Notes: generated by a model from the sequence alone, not told the origin. Positions 18,603 to 27,028 are shown, numbered from the stretch's first letter. The stretch is DNA of 64,000 bases from Isoptericola cucumis (GCF_014635665.1 NZ_BMDG01000004.1:248001-312000), one strand, 5' to 3'. Program-made: numbers and translations.

Positions 18603-19259
18603 GTCCTGGCCCGGCGTCGGCCGGGAGCGCGTCGGGGGCTCCGGCTCGAGGCCCAGCAGCCCGGCGAGCGTCTCGAGCGGTGCGGACAGGTCGCGCGCCG
18701 GGTCGACGAGCCACTGCAGCTGCGCGCCGTCGGCGACGGCGATCACGAGGTCGGCGAGGGCGTCGGGGTCGGCGCCGGACGGCAGCAGGCCGGCGTCGCG
18801 GCGGGCGCGCAGCAGCGGGACGGCGGCCGCACGGAGCCGGTCGTACCGGGCGGCGAGGGCGTCGTGCGCCGGATGGCTCGTGTCGCGGGCGGCGGCGGTG
18901 AGGGTGACGAACAGCTCGACGAGGCCCGGCCGCTCGGCGTTGCGGCGCACGGTGGCCAGCAGCTCGTGCCACCCGTCGTCCGGGCCGAGGTCGGCGGGGG
19001 AGGCGGCGGGAGCACGGGAGTCGTCGGGGGAGGCGGGTTCGAGGGCGGTGTCGTCGTCGCGGGCGAGGATCACCTGCGTGAGCAGGTCCTCCCGGGAGTC
19101 GAAGTAGTGCATGACGCCGGCGACGGACAGCTCGCAGCGTTCCGCGACCTCCCGCAGCGTCGTGCCGCGATAGCCCTCGCGGGCGAAGACGTCGAGGGCC
19201 GTGCGCAGGATCTCGGCACGCTTCTCGACGCCCTTGGCGTACCTGCCCCGGCCACTCAT
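18600..19259 (-). CDS. TetR-family transcriptional regulator
   Basis: The 219-residue protein starts with a TetR DNA-binding domain: ILRTALDVFAREGYRGTTLR and then EVAERCELSVAGVMHYFDSREDLL, about residues 14-58. The C-terminal ligand domain is variable and mostly helical, with a negatively charged insertion near residue 75. Start 19259 is preferred over 19268 because a -10 hexamer ends 7 nt before it. The gene is divergent from the MFS-bglX pair and is the likely repressor of that sugar locus. TetR control of a beta-glucosidase operon is less usual than LacI control. Confidence 0.88.
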   Translation of the reverse strand: MSGRGRYAKGVEKRAEILRTALDVFAREGYRGTTLREVAERCELSVAGVMHYFDSREDLLTQVILARDDDTALEPASPDDSRAPAASPADLGPDDGWHELLATVRRNAERPGLVELFVTLTAAARDTSHPAHDALAARYDRLRAAAVPLLRARRDAGLLPSGADPDALADLVIAVADGAQLQWLVDPARDLSAPLETLAGLLGLEPEPPTRSRPTPGQD

Positions 19260-19266
19260 GCGCCGC

Positions 19267-19272
19267 ATGCTA
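19267..19272 (-). promoter_or_regulatory. -10 hexamer TAGCAT of the tetR gene (leaderless)
   Basis: TAGCAT is followed by 7 nt and then ATG 19259, which argues against the in-frame ATG at 19268 that lies inside the hexamer. Confidence 0.5.
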
Positions 19273-19291
19273 CCGGGGCGTCGTCAGGCCC

Positions 19292-19320
19292 TTGGCGCAG
19301 AAACCGAATGCCGTTAGGCT
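19292..19320 (+). promoter_or_regulatory. Promoter of the MFS-bglX operon
   Basis: TTGGCG at 19292-19297 and TAGGCT at 19315-19320 are separated by exactly 17 bp, a good housekeeping sigma-factor promoter. Transcription would start near 19327. The spacer carries GAAACC and the region just after it GGCTTTC, a loose inverted repeat that might be the TetR site. Confidence 0.6.
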
Positions 19321-19365
19321 TTCGTCGCCGTGACGACGCCGTCGGGCTCTCACCGAGGAGAAGGC

Positions 19366-19383
19366 ATGCCAGGTACGCCATGA
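19366..19383 (+). other. Five-codon leader ORF overlapping the MFS start
   Basis: GAGGAGAAGG directly precedes ATG 19366, which encodes MPGTP and stops at TGA 19381-19383. The stop overlaps the MFS ATG (ATGA). An in-frame GTG at 19330 would make it 17 codons. The strong ribosome site thus appears to serve the MFS gene through translational coupling. Confidence 0.45.
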
Positions 19384-20642
19384 CGTCCACCGCACCCACC
19401 GCCGGCGACGCCCCCGCCCGGCCGCCGTTGACGCCGGCCCTGCGCCGCGTCCTGGTCACCCTCCTGCCCGCGAACCTGTCCGTCTTCTGCGTGTGGGGCG
19501 CGACCACCGGCGTGATGCTCCAGGCCCAGGTCGAGGCGATCGACCCCGCGTCGAAGGAGTCGGGCTACGCCCTCGTCGCCGGGCTCGGCGCGGCCGTCGC
19601 GCTCGTGGCCCAGCCCGTGGCCGGCATCGTGTCCGACCGCACCCGCTCCCGGTTCGGGCGCCGCGCGCCGTGGATGGTCGCGGGCGCCCTCGTCGGCGCC
19701 CTGATGCTGGTCGGCCTGGGCAGCGCGAGCACCGTGCTGCAGCTCGCCCTGGCGTGGTGCGGGGTGCAGCTCGCGCTGAACGTCGTGCAGGGCCCCCTGT
19801 CCGCGGTGCTGCCCGACCGGGTGCCCGCCTCGCGACGCGGCGTGTTCTCCTCGGCGATGGGCCTCGGGGTGCTCGTCGGGATGATCGGCGGGCAGGTCGT
19901 GGGCGCCGCCCTCGTGCCGCACTTCCTGCGCGGCTACGCCGTCCTCGGCGGCCTCGTGGTGGTCGCGGTCGTCGCCTTCGTGCTGGTCAACCCGGAGCCG
20001 TCGAGCGTCGGAGCCCCCCGGCCGCCGTTCCGCGCCGCCGACCTGCTGCGGACCTTCTGGGTGAACCCCGTGGCGCACCCCGACTTCGCGTGGGCCTTCA
20101 CCGGCCGGTTCCTGCTGAACACCGGCATGACGCTCACCACCACCTACAGCTACTTCCTGCTCCAGGACTACGTCGGCCTCGACCGGGGCGAGGCGCTCGC
20201 GACCGTCCCCGTCGTCGCCGGGGTCGGCGCCGTCGGGTCGATCCTCACGACCCCGTTCGCCGGCCCGCTGTCGGACCGGGTGGGCCGCCGTCGCCCCTTC
20301 GTCTTCGCGGCCGCGGCCGTCGTCGCGCTCGGGCTCGCGATCCCGCTCGCGTGGCCGACCGTGCCCGGCATCGTCGCCTACGCGTTCGTCGCCGGCCTCG
20401 GGTCCGGCATGTTCCAGGCCGTCGACACGGCGCTCATCACGCAGGTGCTGCCGTCCGCCGACGACTACGGCAAGGACCTGGGGGTCGTGAACGTCGCCGC
20501 CACGGCGCCGCAGGCGATCGCGCCCGCCCTCGCGGGCCTGGTCGTGCTGCAGCTCGGCGGCTACGGGGCGCTGTTCCCCGTCGCGATCGCCCTCGTGCTG
20601 CTCGGCGGCCTCAGCGTGTGGCGCATCCGCTCCGTGCCCTGA
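19380..20642 (+). CDS. MFS transporter, probable sugar carrier
   Basis: The 420-residue protein has about twelve membrane helices and two copies of the MFS loop motif (SDRTRSRFGRRAPW and SDRVGRRRPFVF), which separate its two halves. It resembles sucrose/glycoside carriers of the GPH and SLC45 type. It sits 50 bp ahead of a GH3 beta-glucosidase on the same strand, so import of a beta-glucoside followed by cytoplasmic cleavage is the likely pathway. It lacks its own well-placed ribosome site and overlaps the stop of a leader ORF. Regulation is probably by the divergent TetR protein. Confidence 0.88.
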   Translation: MTSTAPTAGDAPARPPLTPALRRVLVTLLPANLSVFCVWGATTGVMLQAQVEAIDPASKESGYALVAGLGAAVALVAQPVAGIVSDRTRSRFGRRAPWMVAGALVGALMLVGLGSASTVLQLALAWCGVQLALNVVQGPLSAVLPDRVPASRRGVFSSAMGLGVLVGMIGGQVVGAALVPHFLRGYAVLGGLVVVAVVAFVLVNPEPSSVGAPRPPFRAADLLRTFWVNPVAHPDFAWAFTGRFLLNTGMTLTTTYSYFLLQDYVGLDRGEALATVPVVAGVGAVGSILTTPFAGPLSDRVGRRRPFVFAAAAVVALGLAIPLAWPTVPGIVAYAFVAGLGSGMFQAVDTALITQVLPSADDYGKDLGVVNVAATAPQAIAPALAGLVVLQLGGYGALFPVAIALVLLGGLSVWRIRSVP

Positions 20643-20692
20643 CGCGCGACCCGACCACCGACCACCGACACCGACCACCGAGAGGGACCGCC

Positions 20693-22972
20693 ATGACCCC
20701 GAGCACCGCCTCCGCCCCAGTCCCGTCCCGCCGTGCCGCCGACGCCGTCGCGCGGCTCGACACGGCGCAGAAGGCCGCCCTGACCACGGGCGCGTCGTTC
20801 TGGCACACGGCCGACCTGCCCGCCGCCGGGCTGCCGTCGGTCATGGTGACGGACGGGCCCCACGGCCTGCGCAAGCAGGTCGAGGGCGGCGACCACCTCG
20901 GCCTGCTCGACGGCGTGGCGGCCACGTGCTTCCCGCCCGCCGTCACCCTCGCCTCGACGTGGGACGCGGCACTGGTGCAGCGCGTGGGCGACGCGATCGG
21001 GGCCGAGGCGCTCGCGGAGCAGGTCGCCGTGGTGCTCGGCCCGGGCGTCAACATCAAGCGCTCGGTGCGCTGCGGGCGCAACTTCGAGTACTTCTCCGAG
21101 GACCCGTTCCTCGCCGGCCGGCTGGGCGCGGCCTGGGTGCGGGGGGTGCAGGCGCGCGGTGTCGGCGCGTCGCTCAAGCACTTCGCCGCCAACAACCAGG
21201 AGACCGACAGGCTGCGGATCAGCGCCGAGGTCGACGAGCGCACGCTCCACGAGATCTACCTGCGGGCCTTCCGGCACGTCGTCACCACCGAGCAGCCGTG
21301 GACCGTCATGTGCGCGTACAACGCGCTCAACGGCGTCTTCGCCGCGGAGAACCGCTGGCTCCTGACCGAGGTGCTGCGCGAGGAGTGGGGCTTCCAAGGC
21401 CTCGTCGTCTCGGACTGGGGCGCGGTGCACGACCGGGCGGCGGCGCTCGCGGCCGGCCTCGACCTCGAGATGCCGGGCACCGGCGGCCGGACGGCCGCCG
21501 AGGTGGTGGCCGCCGTCGCCGCCGGCTCCCTGGCCGAGGGCGACCTCGACCTCGCCGCGCAGCGCGTCGCCGACGTCGTGCTGCGCGCCGGAGACACCGC
21601 GCGCGCGACCGCGGCCGCGCGCCCCGACCTCGACGCCCTGCACGAGACGCACCACGAGCTCGCCCGCGAGGCGGCCGCCGCCGGCGTCGTCCTGCTGACG
21701 AACGACGGCGTGCTGCCGCTCACCGCCGGGCAGGGCCGGGTCGCGGTGGTCGGGGAGCTCGCCCGCACGCCGCGCTACCAGGGGGCCGGCAGCTCGCAGA
21801 TCACGCCCACCCGGCTGGACGACGCGCTCACCGCGCTCACGGGCCGGCTCGGGGCCGACGCCGTGCGGTTCGCCCCCGGCTACCGGCTCGACGGCGACGC
21901 CGACGACGCGCTGGACGACGACGCCCTCGCCGCGGCCGAGGGTGCGGACGTGGTCGTCGTCTTCTGCGGGCTGCCGCCGCAGGACGAGTCCGAGGGCTAC
22001 GACCGCGAGCACATCGAGCTGCCGGACGTCCAGACCGCCCTCCTCGAGCGGCTCCTGGCCGTGCACGACCGGGTCGTCGTGGTGCTCTCCCACGGGTCGG
22101 TGGTGCGCGTGTCCGGCTGGGCCGGCCGGGCGGCGGCCGTCGTCGAGGGCTGGCTCGGGGGCCAGGGCGGCGGCGAGGGCACGGCGCGCGTGCTGCTGGG
22201 CGAGGTGAACCCGTCCGGGCGCCTGGCCGAGACCGTCCCCGTGCGGCTCGAGGACACCCCGGACTACCTCGACTTCCCCGGGGAGCAGCGCACCGTGCGC
22301 TACGGCGAGGGGGTGTTCGTGGGGTACCGCTGGTACGACGGGCGCGACCTGCCGGTCGCGTTCCCGTTCGGGCACGGCCTGTCGTACACGACGTTCGGCT
22401 ACGCGGACGCGACCGCGCGGCTGGTGGGCGACGTCGTGCGCGTCGAGGTCGACGTCACGAACGAGGGCGACCGCGACGGCCGCGAGACCGTGCAGGTCTA
22501 CGCGGGTCTGCCCGGCTCGTCCGTGCGCCGGCCCGTGCGGGAGCTGTGCGGCTTCGCCCAGGTCGACGTGCCGGCCGGCGCGACCGTGCGCGCCCGGGTC
22601 GACGTGCCCCTCGACGAGCTGCGGTACTGGTCGGTGGGCGCCCGTGGCTGGCGCCTGGAGGGCGGCACCTACCGGTTCGCGGTCGGCGCGTCCTCGCGCG
22701 ACCGGCGGGCCGCGCTCGACGTGTCCGTGGCGGGCGACGGCCCCGTCTTCCCGCTCACCGTCGACTCGACCGTAGGGGAGTGGCTGGCCGACCCGGTGGT
22801 CGGGACGATGGCCCGCGAGCGGGCCGTCGCGTTCGGCCTGGACCCGGACAGCCCCGCCTTCGAGATGGCGAAGCAGATGCCGATGCGCGGCGTGGTCGGC
22901 TTCGCACCCGGGCTGGTCGACCTGGCGGAGCTGGAGGAGGCGGCCGCCGCGGCCCGCGCCGCGACGGCGTGA
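20693..22972 (+). CDS. Glycoside hydrolase family 3 beta-glucosidase
   Basis: The 759-residue protein has no signal peptide, so it acts in the cytoplasm. The N-terminal barrel has SVMVTDGPHGLRKQ, KHFAANNQE and the nucleophile Asp in VVSDWGAVHDR (D241). The middle alpha/beta sandwich carries GAGSSQITPT and LPPQDESEGYDRE. The C-terminal fibronectin-III-like domain begins near TVQVYAGLPGS. This three-domain order is that of GH3 beta-glucosidases and xylosidases. GAGAGGGAC lies just before the ATG, and a CCGACCACCGA-type short repeat fills the gap after the MFS gene. The exact aryl or alkyl glycoside preference is unknown. Confidence 0.95.
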   Translation: MTPSTASAPVPSRRAADAVARLDTAQKAALTTGASFWHTADLPAAGLPSVMVTDGPHGLRKQVEGGDHLGLLDGVAATCFPPAVTLASTWDAALVQRVGDAIGAEALAEQVAVVLGPGVNIKRSVRCGRNFEYFSEDPFLAGRLGAAWVRGVQARGVGASLKHFAANNQETDRLRISAEVDERTLHEIYLRAFRHVVTTEQPWTVMCAYNALNGVFAAENRWLLTEVLREEWGFQGLVVSDWGAVHDRAAALAAGLDLEMPGTGGRTAAEVVAAVAAGSLAEGDLDLAAQRVADVVLRAGDTARATAAARPDLDALHETHHELAREAAAAGVVLLTNDGVLPLTAGQGRVAVVGELARTPRYQGAGSSQITPTRLDDALTALTGRLGADAVRFAPGYRLDGDADDALDDDALAAAEGADVVVVFCGLPPQDESEGYDREHIELPDVQTALLERLLAVHDRVVVVLSHGSVVRVSGWAGRAAAVVEGWLGGQGGGEGTARVLLGEVNPSGRLAETVPVRLEDTPDYLDFPGEQRTVRYGEGVFVGYRWYDGRDLPVAFPFGHGLSYTTFGYADATARLVGDVVRVEVDVTNEGDRDGRETVQVYAGLPGSSVRRPVRELCGFAQVDVPAGATVRARVDVPLDELRYWSVGARGWRLEGGTYRFAVGASSRDRRAALDVSVAGDGPVFPLTVDSTVGEWLADPVVGTMARERAVAFGLDPDSPAFEMAKQMPMRGVVGFAPGLVDLAELEEAAAAARAATA

Positions 22973-22976
22973 GGGG

Positions 22977-24401
22977 CTAGAAGTCGCCGAAGTCGCCCAG
23001 GTCGCCGAGGTCGTCGAGGATGCCGCCGAGCACCATGCCGCCCAGCACCGCGCCGAAGACGTCGGAGCCGGAGCCGCGCCGCCCGTACCCGCCGCGGCCG
23101 CCCTGGGGGCCGTTCCAGCCGCCGTCCCAGCGCTGGCCGTGCCCGCCGCGGGCGATGTCCCGGTGCGCGAGCGTTGCCGCCTCCGCCGCGAGGGCGGCGG
23201 CCCGACGGGCGGCCGCGACCGCCCGCTCGGGGTCGTCGTCGGCCCGCGCGGCGGTGAGCTCCCGCTCGGCCTCGGCGAGGCGCGTGCGGGCGTCCGGGCC
23301 GGCTGGCGCGCGGTAGTCGTCGATGACGCCGCGCGCGGACGCGACCTGGCGCTCGGCGTCGTCCAGCGCGGGCGCGAGCTGCGCCTTCATGCGCCGCTGG
23401 CGCGCGTCGTGCTGCACGCGGTCCGCGACGGCGTCGTCGAGCGCGGTGTTCGCCTGCCGCACCCGCGACAGCGAGGCGACGGGGTCGGCCGGCTCGCCCG
23501 GGCCGGGCAGCGCGGCGAGGGAGTCCTCGAGGGCGGCGATCGCGGTGTCGACGCGACCCTCGCGCTGCGGGGCGGGGAGGGCGCGCGCCTCGGCGAGCTC
23601 GGTGCGGGACTCGGCGACCATCGCCCCCAGCGCGGACTCGGCGCGCAGGGCCTCGGACTCGAAGTCGGCGACGGCGGCGAGGAGCCCCTCGGCCCGGCGG
23701 ACGGAGTCCTGGGCGGCGCGCGCCGCGGCGGACGCCTCGCCCGCCTGCTGGGCGGCGAGCCGGCGGCGCGCGGCGGCGGTGCTGCGGGTGGCGAACTCGA
23801 GCAGCCGCTCGGCCTGCTCGGGGTTGTCCGCGACGGGGCGCAGCGCGTTCTCGCTGTAGGCCTGCCGCAGGCGTGCGACGTCGTCGTGCGCGCCCGCCAC
23901 GCCCTTGCGCACCCGCTCGACCTCGCTGTCGACGCCGTCGACGACGTCCGGGGTCGCGCGCACGGCCGAGCGTCGCTCCCGCAGACCGGCGTCGAGCTCG
24001 TCGAGGAACCCGTCGGCCGAGCGGCAAAGGTCGGCGATGCGGGCGAACCACTCGCGACGCTGCGCCTCGGTGTCCGGCACGTGGTCGTGCAGCAGCTGGT
24101 GCAGGTGGAACGCCTCGCCGAGCCGCTCGCGGGCCCGCCGGTGCAGCGGGGCCAGGTCGGCGGTGTCGCGCTCCCCGAGCTCGGCGACGGCGAAGGACAG
24201 CTCGTCCTCGGCGAGCCGGGCGCGCTCGTCGGCGCGCACGAGCGCCGATCCCGCTACCGTGCCGAGCTGTTCGAGCTCCGCCTCTGCCGCGCGTTCGCGC
24301 TCCTTGCGGCGCCGGCGCAGCCGCGCCGCCACCACGGCGACCACGACCACCGCCGCGATCACCACGCCCGTCACGATCCCGACGACCTGCCCCGCGTCCA
24401 T
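22977..24401 (-). CDS. Single-pass membrane protein with long coiled-coil region (TPM-protein-like C-terminal half)
   Basis: The 474-residue protein has one membrane helix at residues 4-25 (VVGIVTGVVIAAVVVVAVV), a basic stop-transfer segment RLRRRRKERE, a long Ala/Glu/Arg-rich helical region and a Gly/Trp-rich end finishing DLGDLGDFGDF. It resembles the C-terminal part of actinobacterial TPM-domain proteins but has no TPM phosphatase-like domain. Start 24401 is taken because TACGAT ends 7 nt upstream. It is convergent with the beta-glucosidase with 4 bp between stops. No enzymatic motif is seen, and an envelope-associated role is only a guess. Confidence 0.75.
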   Translation of the reverse strand: MDAGQVVGIVTGVVIAAVVVVAVVAARLRRRRKERERAAEAELEQLGTVAGSALVRADERARLAEDELSFAVAELGERDTADLAPLHRRARERLGEAFHLHQLLHDHVPDTEAQRREWFARIADLCRSADGFLDELDAGLRERRSAVRATPDVVDGVDSEVERVRKGVAGAHDDVARLRQAYSENALRPVADNPEQAERLLEFATRSTAAARRRLAAQQAGEASAAARAAQDSVRRAEGLLAAVADFESEALRAESALGAMVAESRTELAEARALPAPQREGRVDTAIAALEDSLAALPGPGEPADPVASLSRVRQANTALDDAVADRVQHDARQRRMKAQLAPALDDAERQVASARGVIDDYRAPAGPDARTRLAEAERELTAARADDDPERAVAAARRAAALAAEAATLAHRDIARGGHGQRWDGGWNGPQGGRGGYGRRGSGSDVFGAVLGGMVLGGILDDLGDLGDFGDF

Positions 24402-24408
24402 GGACCGC

Positions 24409-24414
24409 ATCGTA
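24409..24414 (-). promoter_or_regulatory. -10 hexamer TACGAT of the coiled-coil membrane protein (leaderless)
   Basis: TACGAT lies 7 nt before ATG 24401 and overlaps the alternative ATG at 24410, which it therefore disfavours. Confidence 0.5.
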
Positions 24415-24516
24415 CGGCCCGCGGCGCTCCCTCCACGACGTGGTGCGCCCGAGCGGCGCGGCCGGCAGGAGTGCCGTCGGTCCTGAGCGGCGACCGGTCC
24501 GGAGCCGGCCGAGGCG

Positions 24517-24566
24517 CCGTCAGGCCCGGGCGCGCGGCGGGTGTGCCGGGCGCCCGGGCCTGACGG
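24517..24566 (-). terminator. Strong hairpin after the copper operon
   Basis: A perfect 17-bp stem (24517-24533 with 24550-24566) surrounds a 16-nt loop. There is no T-run, as usual for terminators in high-GC Actinobacteria. It ends transcripts of the copC operon before they reach the next minus-strand gene. Confidence 0.6.
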
Positions 24567-24574
24567 TGGGTCGT

Positions 24575-24594
24575 GGACCGTCCGCGGACGGTCC
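24575..24594 (-). terminator. Second hairpin / 20-bp perfect palindrome
   Basis: A perfect 10+10 palindrome (GGACCGTCCG and its complement) lies 12 bp after the copC stop in the direction of transcription. It works with the longer stem beyond it as a double terminator, or could be a protein-binding site. Confidence 0.45.
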
Positions 24595-24606
24595 GCTCGG
24601 GGCGGG

Positions 24607-25275
24607 TCAGCCGCGCCGGCGGCTCACCCGCAGCGCGACCAGCACCCCGGCCCCGGCGAGCACGACGACCCCGCCGGCGATCCCGAGGGCGACCGGCAGG
24701 TCGCTCGAACCGGCGCCGGCGGCGTCCGCTCCGGCCGCCTCCGGCTGGTCGTCGCCGGCGGCCTGCTCACCCTCGCCCGCGCCGCACCCGGCCTGGGCGT
24801 CGCTCGCGCCGGGCTCCGCCGACGCGTCCTGCGGGGCCGCGCCGTCGGCGGGCGCGTAGGTGAAGGAGAACTCGCCGCTGGTCGGGTGGCCGTCGGCGGA
24901 GACGATCCGCCACGCGACGGTGTACTCGCCGGGGTCGTCGAGCGACACCGGCACCGAGACGGTGCGGTCCGCCATCGTGGGGCAGCCCGTGGCGTGCTCC
25001 CGGCCGTCCTCGCCGGTGACCTGCACGACCGTGCTCGACCCGTCGGCCCCGAGCTCGAGGACGACGTCGTCGAAGGTCACGGACACCTCGGACGGCGCCT
25101 CGGCCACGGTGGATCCCGTGCCGGGCGTGGTGTCCACGACGACGTTGTGGGCCGAGGCGGGGGCGGCGAGCGTCGCCGCGGCGACGGCGCCCAGGACGGC
25201 GGTCAGCCCTGCCGTCAGCCCCGCCGTCAGCCCTGTCCTCGCGCCTGCCGTCCGTCCGGTGCGCGTGCCCCTCAT
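24607..25275 (-). CDS. copC: CopC-domain copper-binding protein, membrane-anchored
   Basis: The 222-residue protein has a signal peptide built on repeated GLTA units and ending in APASAHN, so the mature chain starts with the His that is the Cu(II) ligand in CopC proteins. The domain continues with TPGTGSTVAEAPSEVSVTF and WRIVSADGHPTSGEFSF, where the second His ligand lies. A low-complexity Ala/Gly/Glu linker and a C-terminal membrane helix with RRRG tail follow. Its ATG overlaps the stop of ycnI-like (ATGA). It probably binds copper outside the membrane together with its two upstream neighbours. Confidence 0.9.
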   Translation of the reverse strand: MRGTRTGRTAGARTGLTAGLTAGLTAVLGAVAAATLAAPASAHNVVVDTTPGTGSTVAEAPSEVSVTFDDVVLELGADGSSTVVQVTGEDGREHATGCPTMADRTVSVPVSLDDPGEYTVAWRIVSADGHPTSGEFSFTYAPADGAAPQDASAEPGASDAQAGCGAGEGEQAAGDDQPEAAGADAAGAGSSDLPVALGIAGGVVVLAGAGVLVALRVSRRRG

Positions 25276-26021
25276 CGGTCCGCCCGCCGCATGCGCGACA
25301 GCGCGACGACGCCGGTGACGGCGCCGACGAGGCCGAGGCCCAGGCCCACCGCCCCGAGGGTGAGCGCGACGCCCGAGCCGTCGTCGCCGGACGAGGCGGC
25401 CCCTGCGGTGTCCGCGGAGGCCTGGCTCTCGGCGGCGGCGTCCCCGGAGGGTTCCCCGGTGACGGGCAGCAGCGGAGCGGGGTGCTCGGGCTCGGTGCCG
25501 TCGGCGGCGGCAGGCTCGTCCCAGGCGACGACCTCGCCGTCCGAGTAGGTCTGCGTCGCGGGAAGGAGGAGCTCGTCGACGCCCTCCGGGACGGGCCCGG
25601 CAGAGATCGTGAACCGCTGGAACTGTCCGGCGCGGACGCCGGCGCCCTCGTCCGCGGTCCACACGACGCGCGTCGGCGCCTCGGTGACCTCGGTGCCGTG
25701 CACCTCGACGGGCTCGGGCAGGTCGGCGCTCGTGACCTCGGCCGTCCAGCCGGGCACGGGCTCCACCGAGACGCTGGTGAAGGGGGTGTCGGCGGGCAGA
25801 TCGACCTCGACCTTGGTGGTGGCGGCGTCGGCCGACTCGTTGGGGACCTTGAAGGTCAGGGTGGTGTAGCCGCCTGCGACGGCACCGTCGGCGCCGTCGG
25901 GCGTGACGGTGACGTGGGCGGACGCGGCGCCTGCGGACAGGACGGCGGCCGCGAGCGTGAGGCCGCCGACGGCGCCGGCGCGCGCGAGGGCGCGGCCGCG
26001 GGAGTGCTGGTGCGTGGGCAT
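25272..26021 (-). CDS. ycnI: YcnI/DUF1775 copper-associated membrane-anchored protein
   Basis: The 249-residue protein has a signal peptide ending ASAH, with the N-terminal His-Val of the mature chain that YcnI uses to bind Cu(II). The DUF1775 domain shows YTTLTFKVPNES, VPGWTAEV and FQRFTISAGPVPEG. An acidic linker leads to a C-terminal membrane helix and RMRRADR. ATG 26021 is chosen because it opens the signal peptide; 21 more codons upstream are open but not gene-like. It is coupled to copC by a 4-bp overlap. Confidence 0.9.
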   Translation of the reverse strand: MPTHQHSRGRALARAGAVGGLTLAAAVLSAGAASAHVTVTPDGADGAVAGGYTTLTFKVPNESADAATTKVEVDLPADTPFTSVSVEPVPGWTAEVTSADLPEPVEVHGTEVTEAPTRVVWTADEGAGVRAGQFQRFTISAGPVPEGVDELLLPATQTYSDGEVVAWDEPAAADGTEPEHPAPLLPVTGEPSGDAAAESQASADTAGAASSGDDGSGVALTLGAVGLGLGLVGAVTGVVALSRMRRADR

Positions 26022-26138
26022 GACGAAGTCTCCTGAGGTTCTGGTGTCGCTCGTGCAGAGGGTCGCGGACAGGCCCGAGGGCACCGGCGACCGTGCAGGA
26101 CGCTGCAGAAGGCTGCGGGACGCTGCGGACGCCGGGAG

Positions 26139-26771
26139 TCAGGCCGGGACGACGCCGCGCGGCGGTCCGCGCAGCCGCAGCCCGGAGCGTCCGACCCAGG
26201 AGCGCGGGACCCGGCCGGCGGCCCGCGCGGGCACGCGCGGGCGCCGGTCGCGCGCCAGGCCGGCCGGAGGCCCGGCGACGAGCAGCGCGACGGCGCCGAG
26301 CCACACGAGCACCCACGCGGCGGCCCGGTCGCCCGCCGTGAGCAGCAGCGCCGCGGCGACGACCGCCACGGCGTGCGCGGCGAGCATGAGCGAATCGGTG
26401 CCCGGGTCGCCGGAGTGGTGCAGGTGGGCGGCCTCGGGCGGCGGGGCGAGCGACCCGGGTGCGAGGGCGTGCCCCGCGTGGGCGCCGGTCGCCGGCGTCG
26501 ACGACGCGGGCGCGGCCGGCGCGGCCGTCATGACCGACAGCGCGGTGTGGGCCACCACCTGCAGGAGGGCCATCGCGGGCAGCAGCCGCGGCAGCGTGAG
26601 GCGGCGGCGTGCCGTCCACACGACGACCGGGAGCATGAGCGCGACGGTCACGACCCAGCCCGCCGCCGACGTCGGCAGCGCGCCGCCGGCGAACAGGTGC
26701 GCCGCCGCGGCGATGCCCAGCGTCGTGCTCACGACGAGCAGCTCGCGCACGCGACGGACGACCTCAGGCAC
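26139..26771 (-). CDS. His-containing polytopic membrane protein of the copper operon (unknown)
   Basis: The 210-residue protein has about five or six membrane helices. Between helices 3 and 4 is a Pro/Ala-rich loop with GAHAGHALAP and EAAHLHHSG, which supplies five histidines that could bind copper. The last 40 residues are very Arg/Pro-rich. It lies 117 bp upstream of ycnI on the same strand, and similar His-rich membrane proteins are commonly linked to ycnI-copC. GTG 26771 is chosen because TAGGGT ends 6 nt upstream; GTG 26777 is the alternative. I do not recognise a named family. Confidence 0.65.
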   Translation of the reverse strand: MPEVVRRVRELLVVSTTLGIAAAAHLFAGGALPTSAAGWVVTVALMLPVVVWTARRRLTLPRLLPAMALLQVVAHTALSVMTAAPAAPASSTPATGAHAGHALAPGSLAPPPEAAHLHHSGDPGTDSLMLAAHAVAVVAAALLLTAGDRAAAWVLVWLGAVALLVAGPPAGLARDRRPRVPARAAGRVPRSWVGRSGLRLRGPPRGVVPA

Positions 26772-26777
26772 CCGCAC

Positions 26778-26783
26778 ACCCTA
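26778..26783 (-). promoter_or_regulatory. -10 hexamer TAGGGT of the copper operon (leaderless)
   Basis: The hexamer abuts GTG 26777 directly and lies 6 nt before GTG 26771, so only the second GTG fits leaderless initiation. Confidence 0.5.
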
Positions 26784-26914
26784 TCCGGCGGGCGCGGGGC
26801 GCACGCCCGGCGCGACGGTCCGGCGAGCGGCCGTCGGCCCGACGTGGCGGGGGTCACGTCCGTCCTGCGGGACGGCCGCAGACCGGCGCCCGCCGAGGGC
26901 GTTACGGTGGCGCT

Positions 26915-27022
26915 GAACGACACGGGGTGCGCCCCGACGCCGTGGGACCGCCGGTCGCCGCGACGCCGAGGCGCTGAGATCACACCCGTCGAACCTGATC
27001 TAGCTCGTACTAGCGAAGGGAT
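26915..27022 (+). promoter_or_regulatory. TPP riboswitch (THI element)
   Basis: The conserved blocks of the thiamine pyrophosphate aptamer are present in order: ACACGGGGTGC, GCGCTGAGA, CACACCCGTCGAACCTGATC and TAGCGAAGGGA. A variable arm of normal size lies between the first two. TACGGT at 26903-26908 is a suitable -10 with a start near 26915. The last aptamer block contains GAAGGGA, the ribosome site of thiM (ATG 7 nt later), so ligand binding should hide it and stop translation. No terminator hairpin follows. Confidence 0.95.
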
Positions 27023-27028
27023 GTCGGC

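Noticed and set aside
19493-20692. N-terminal extension of the beta-glucosidase to 1159 residues
   Set aside because: The added part is a second-frame image of the MFS gene; GAGAGGGAC and ATG 20693 give the normal GH3 N-terminus.
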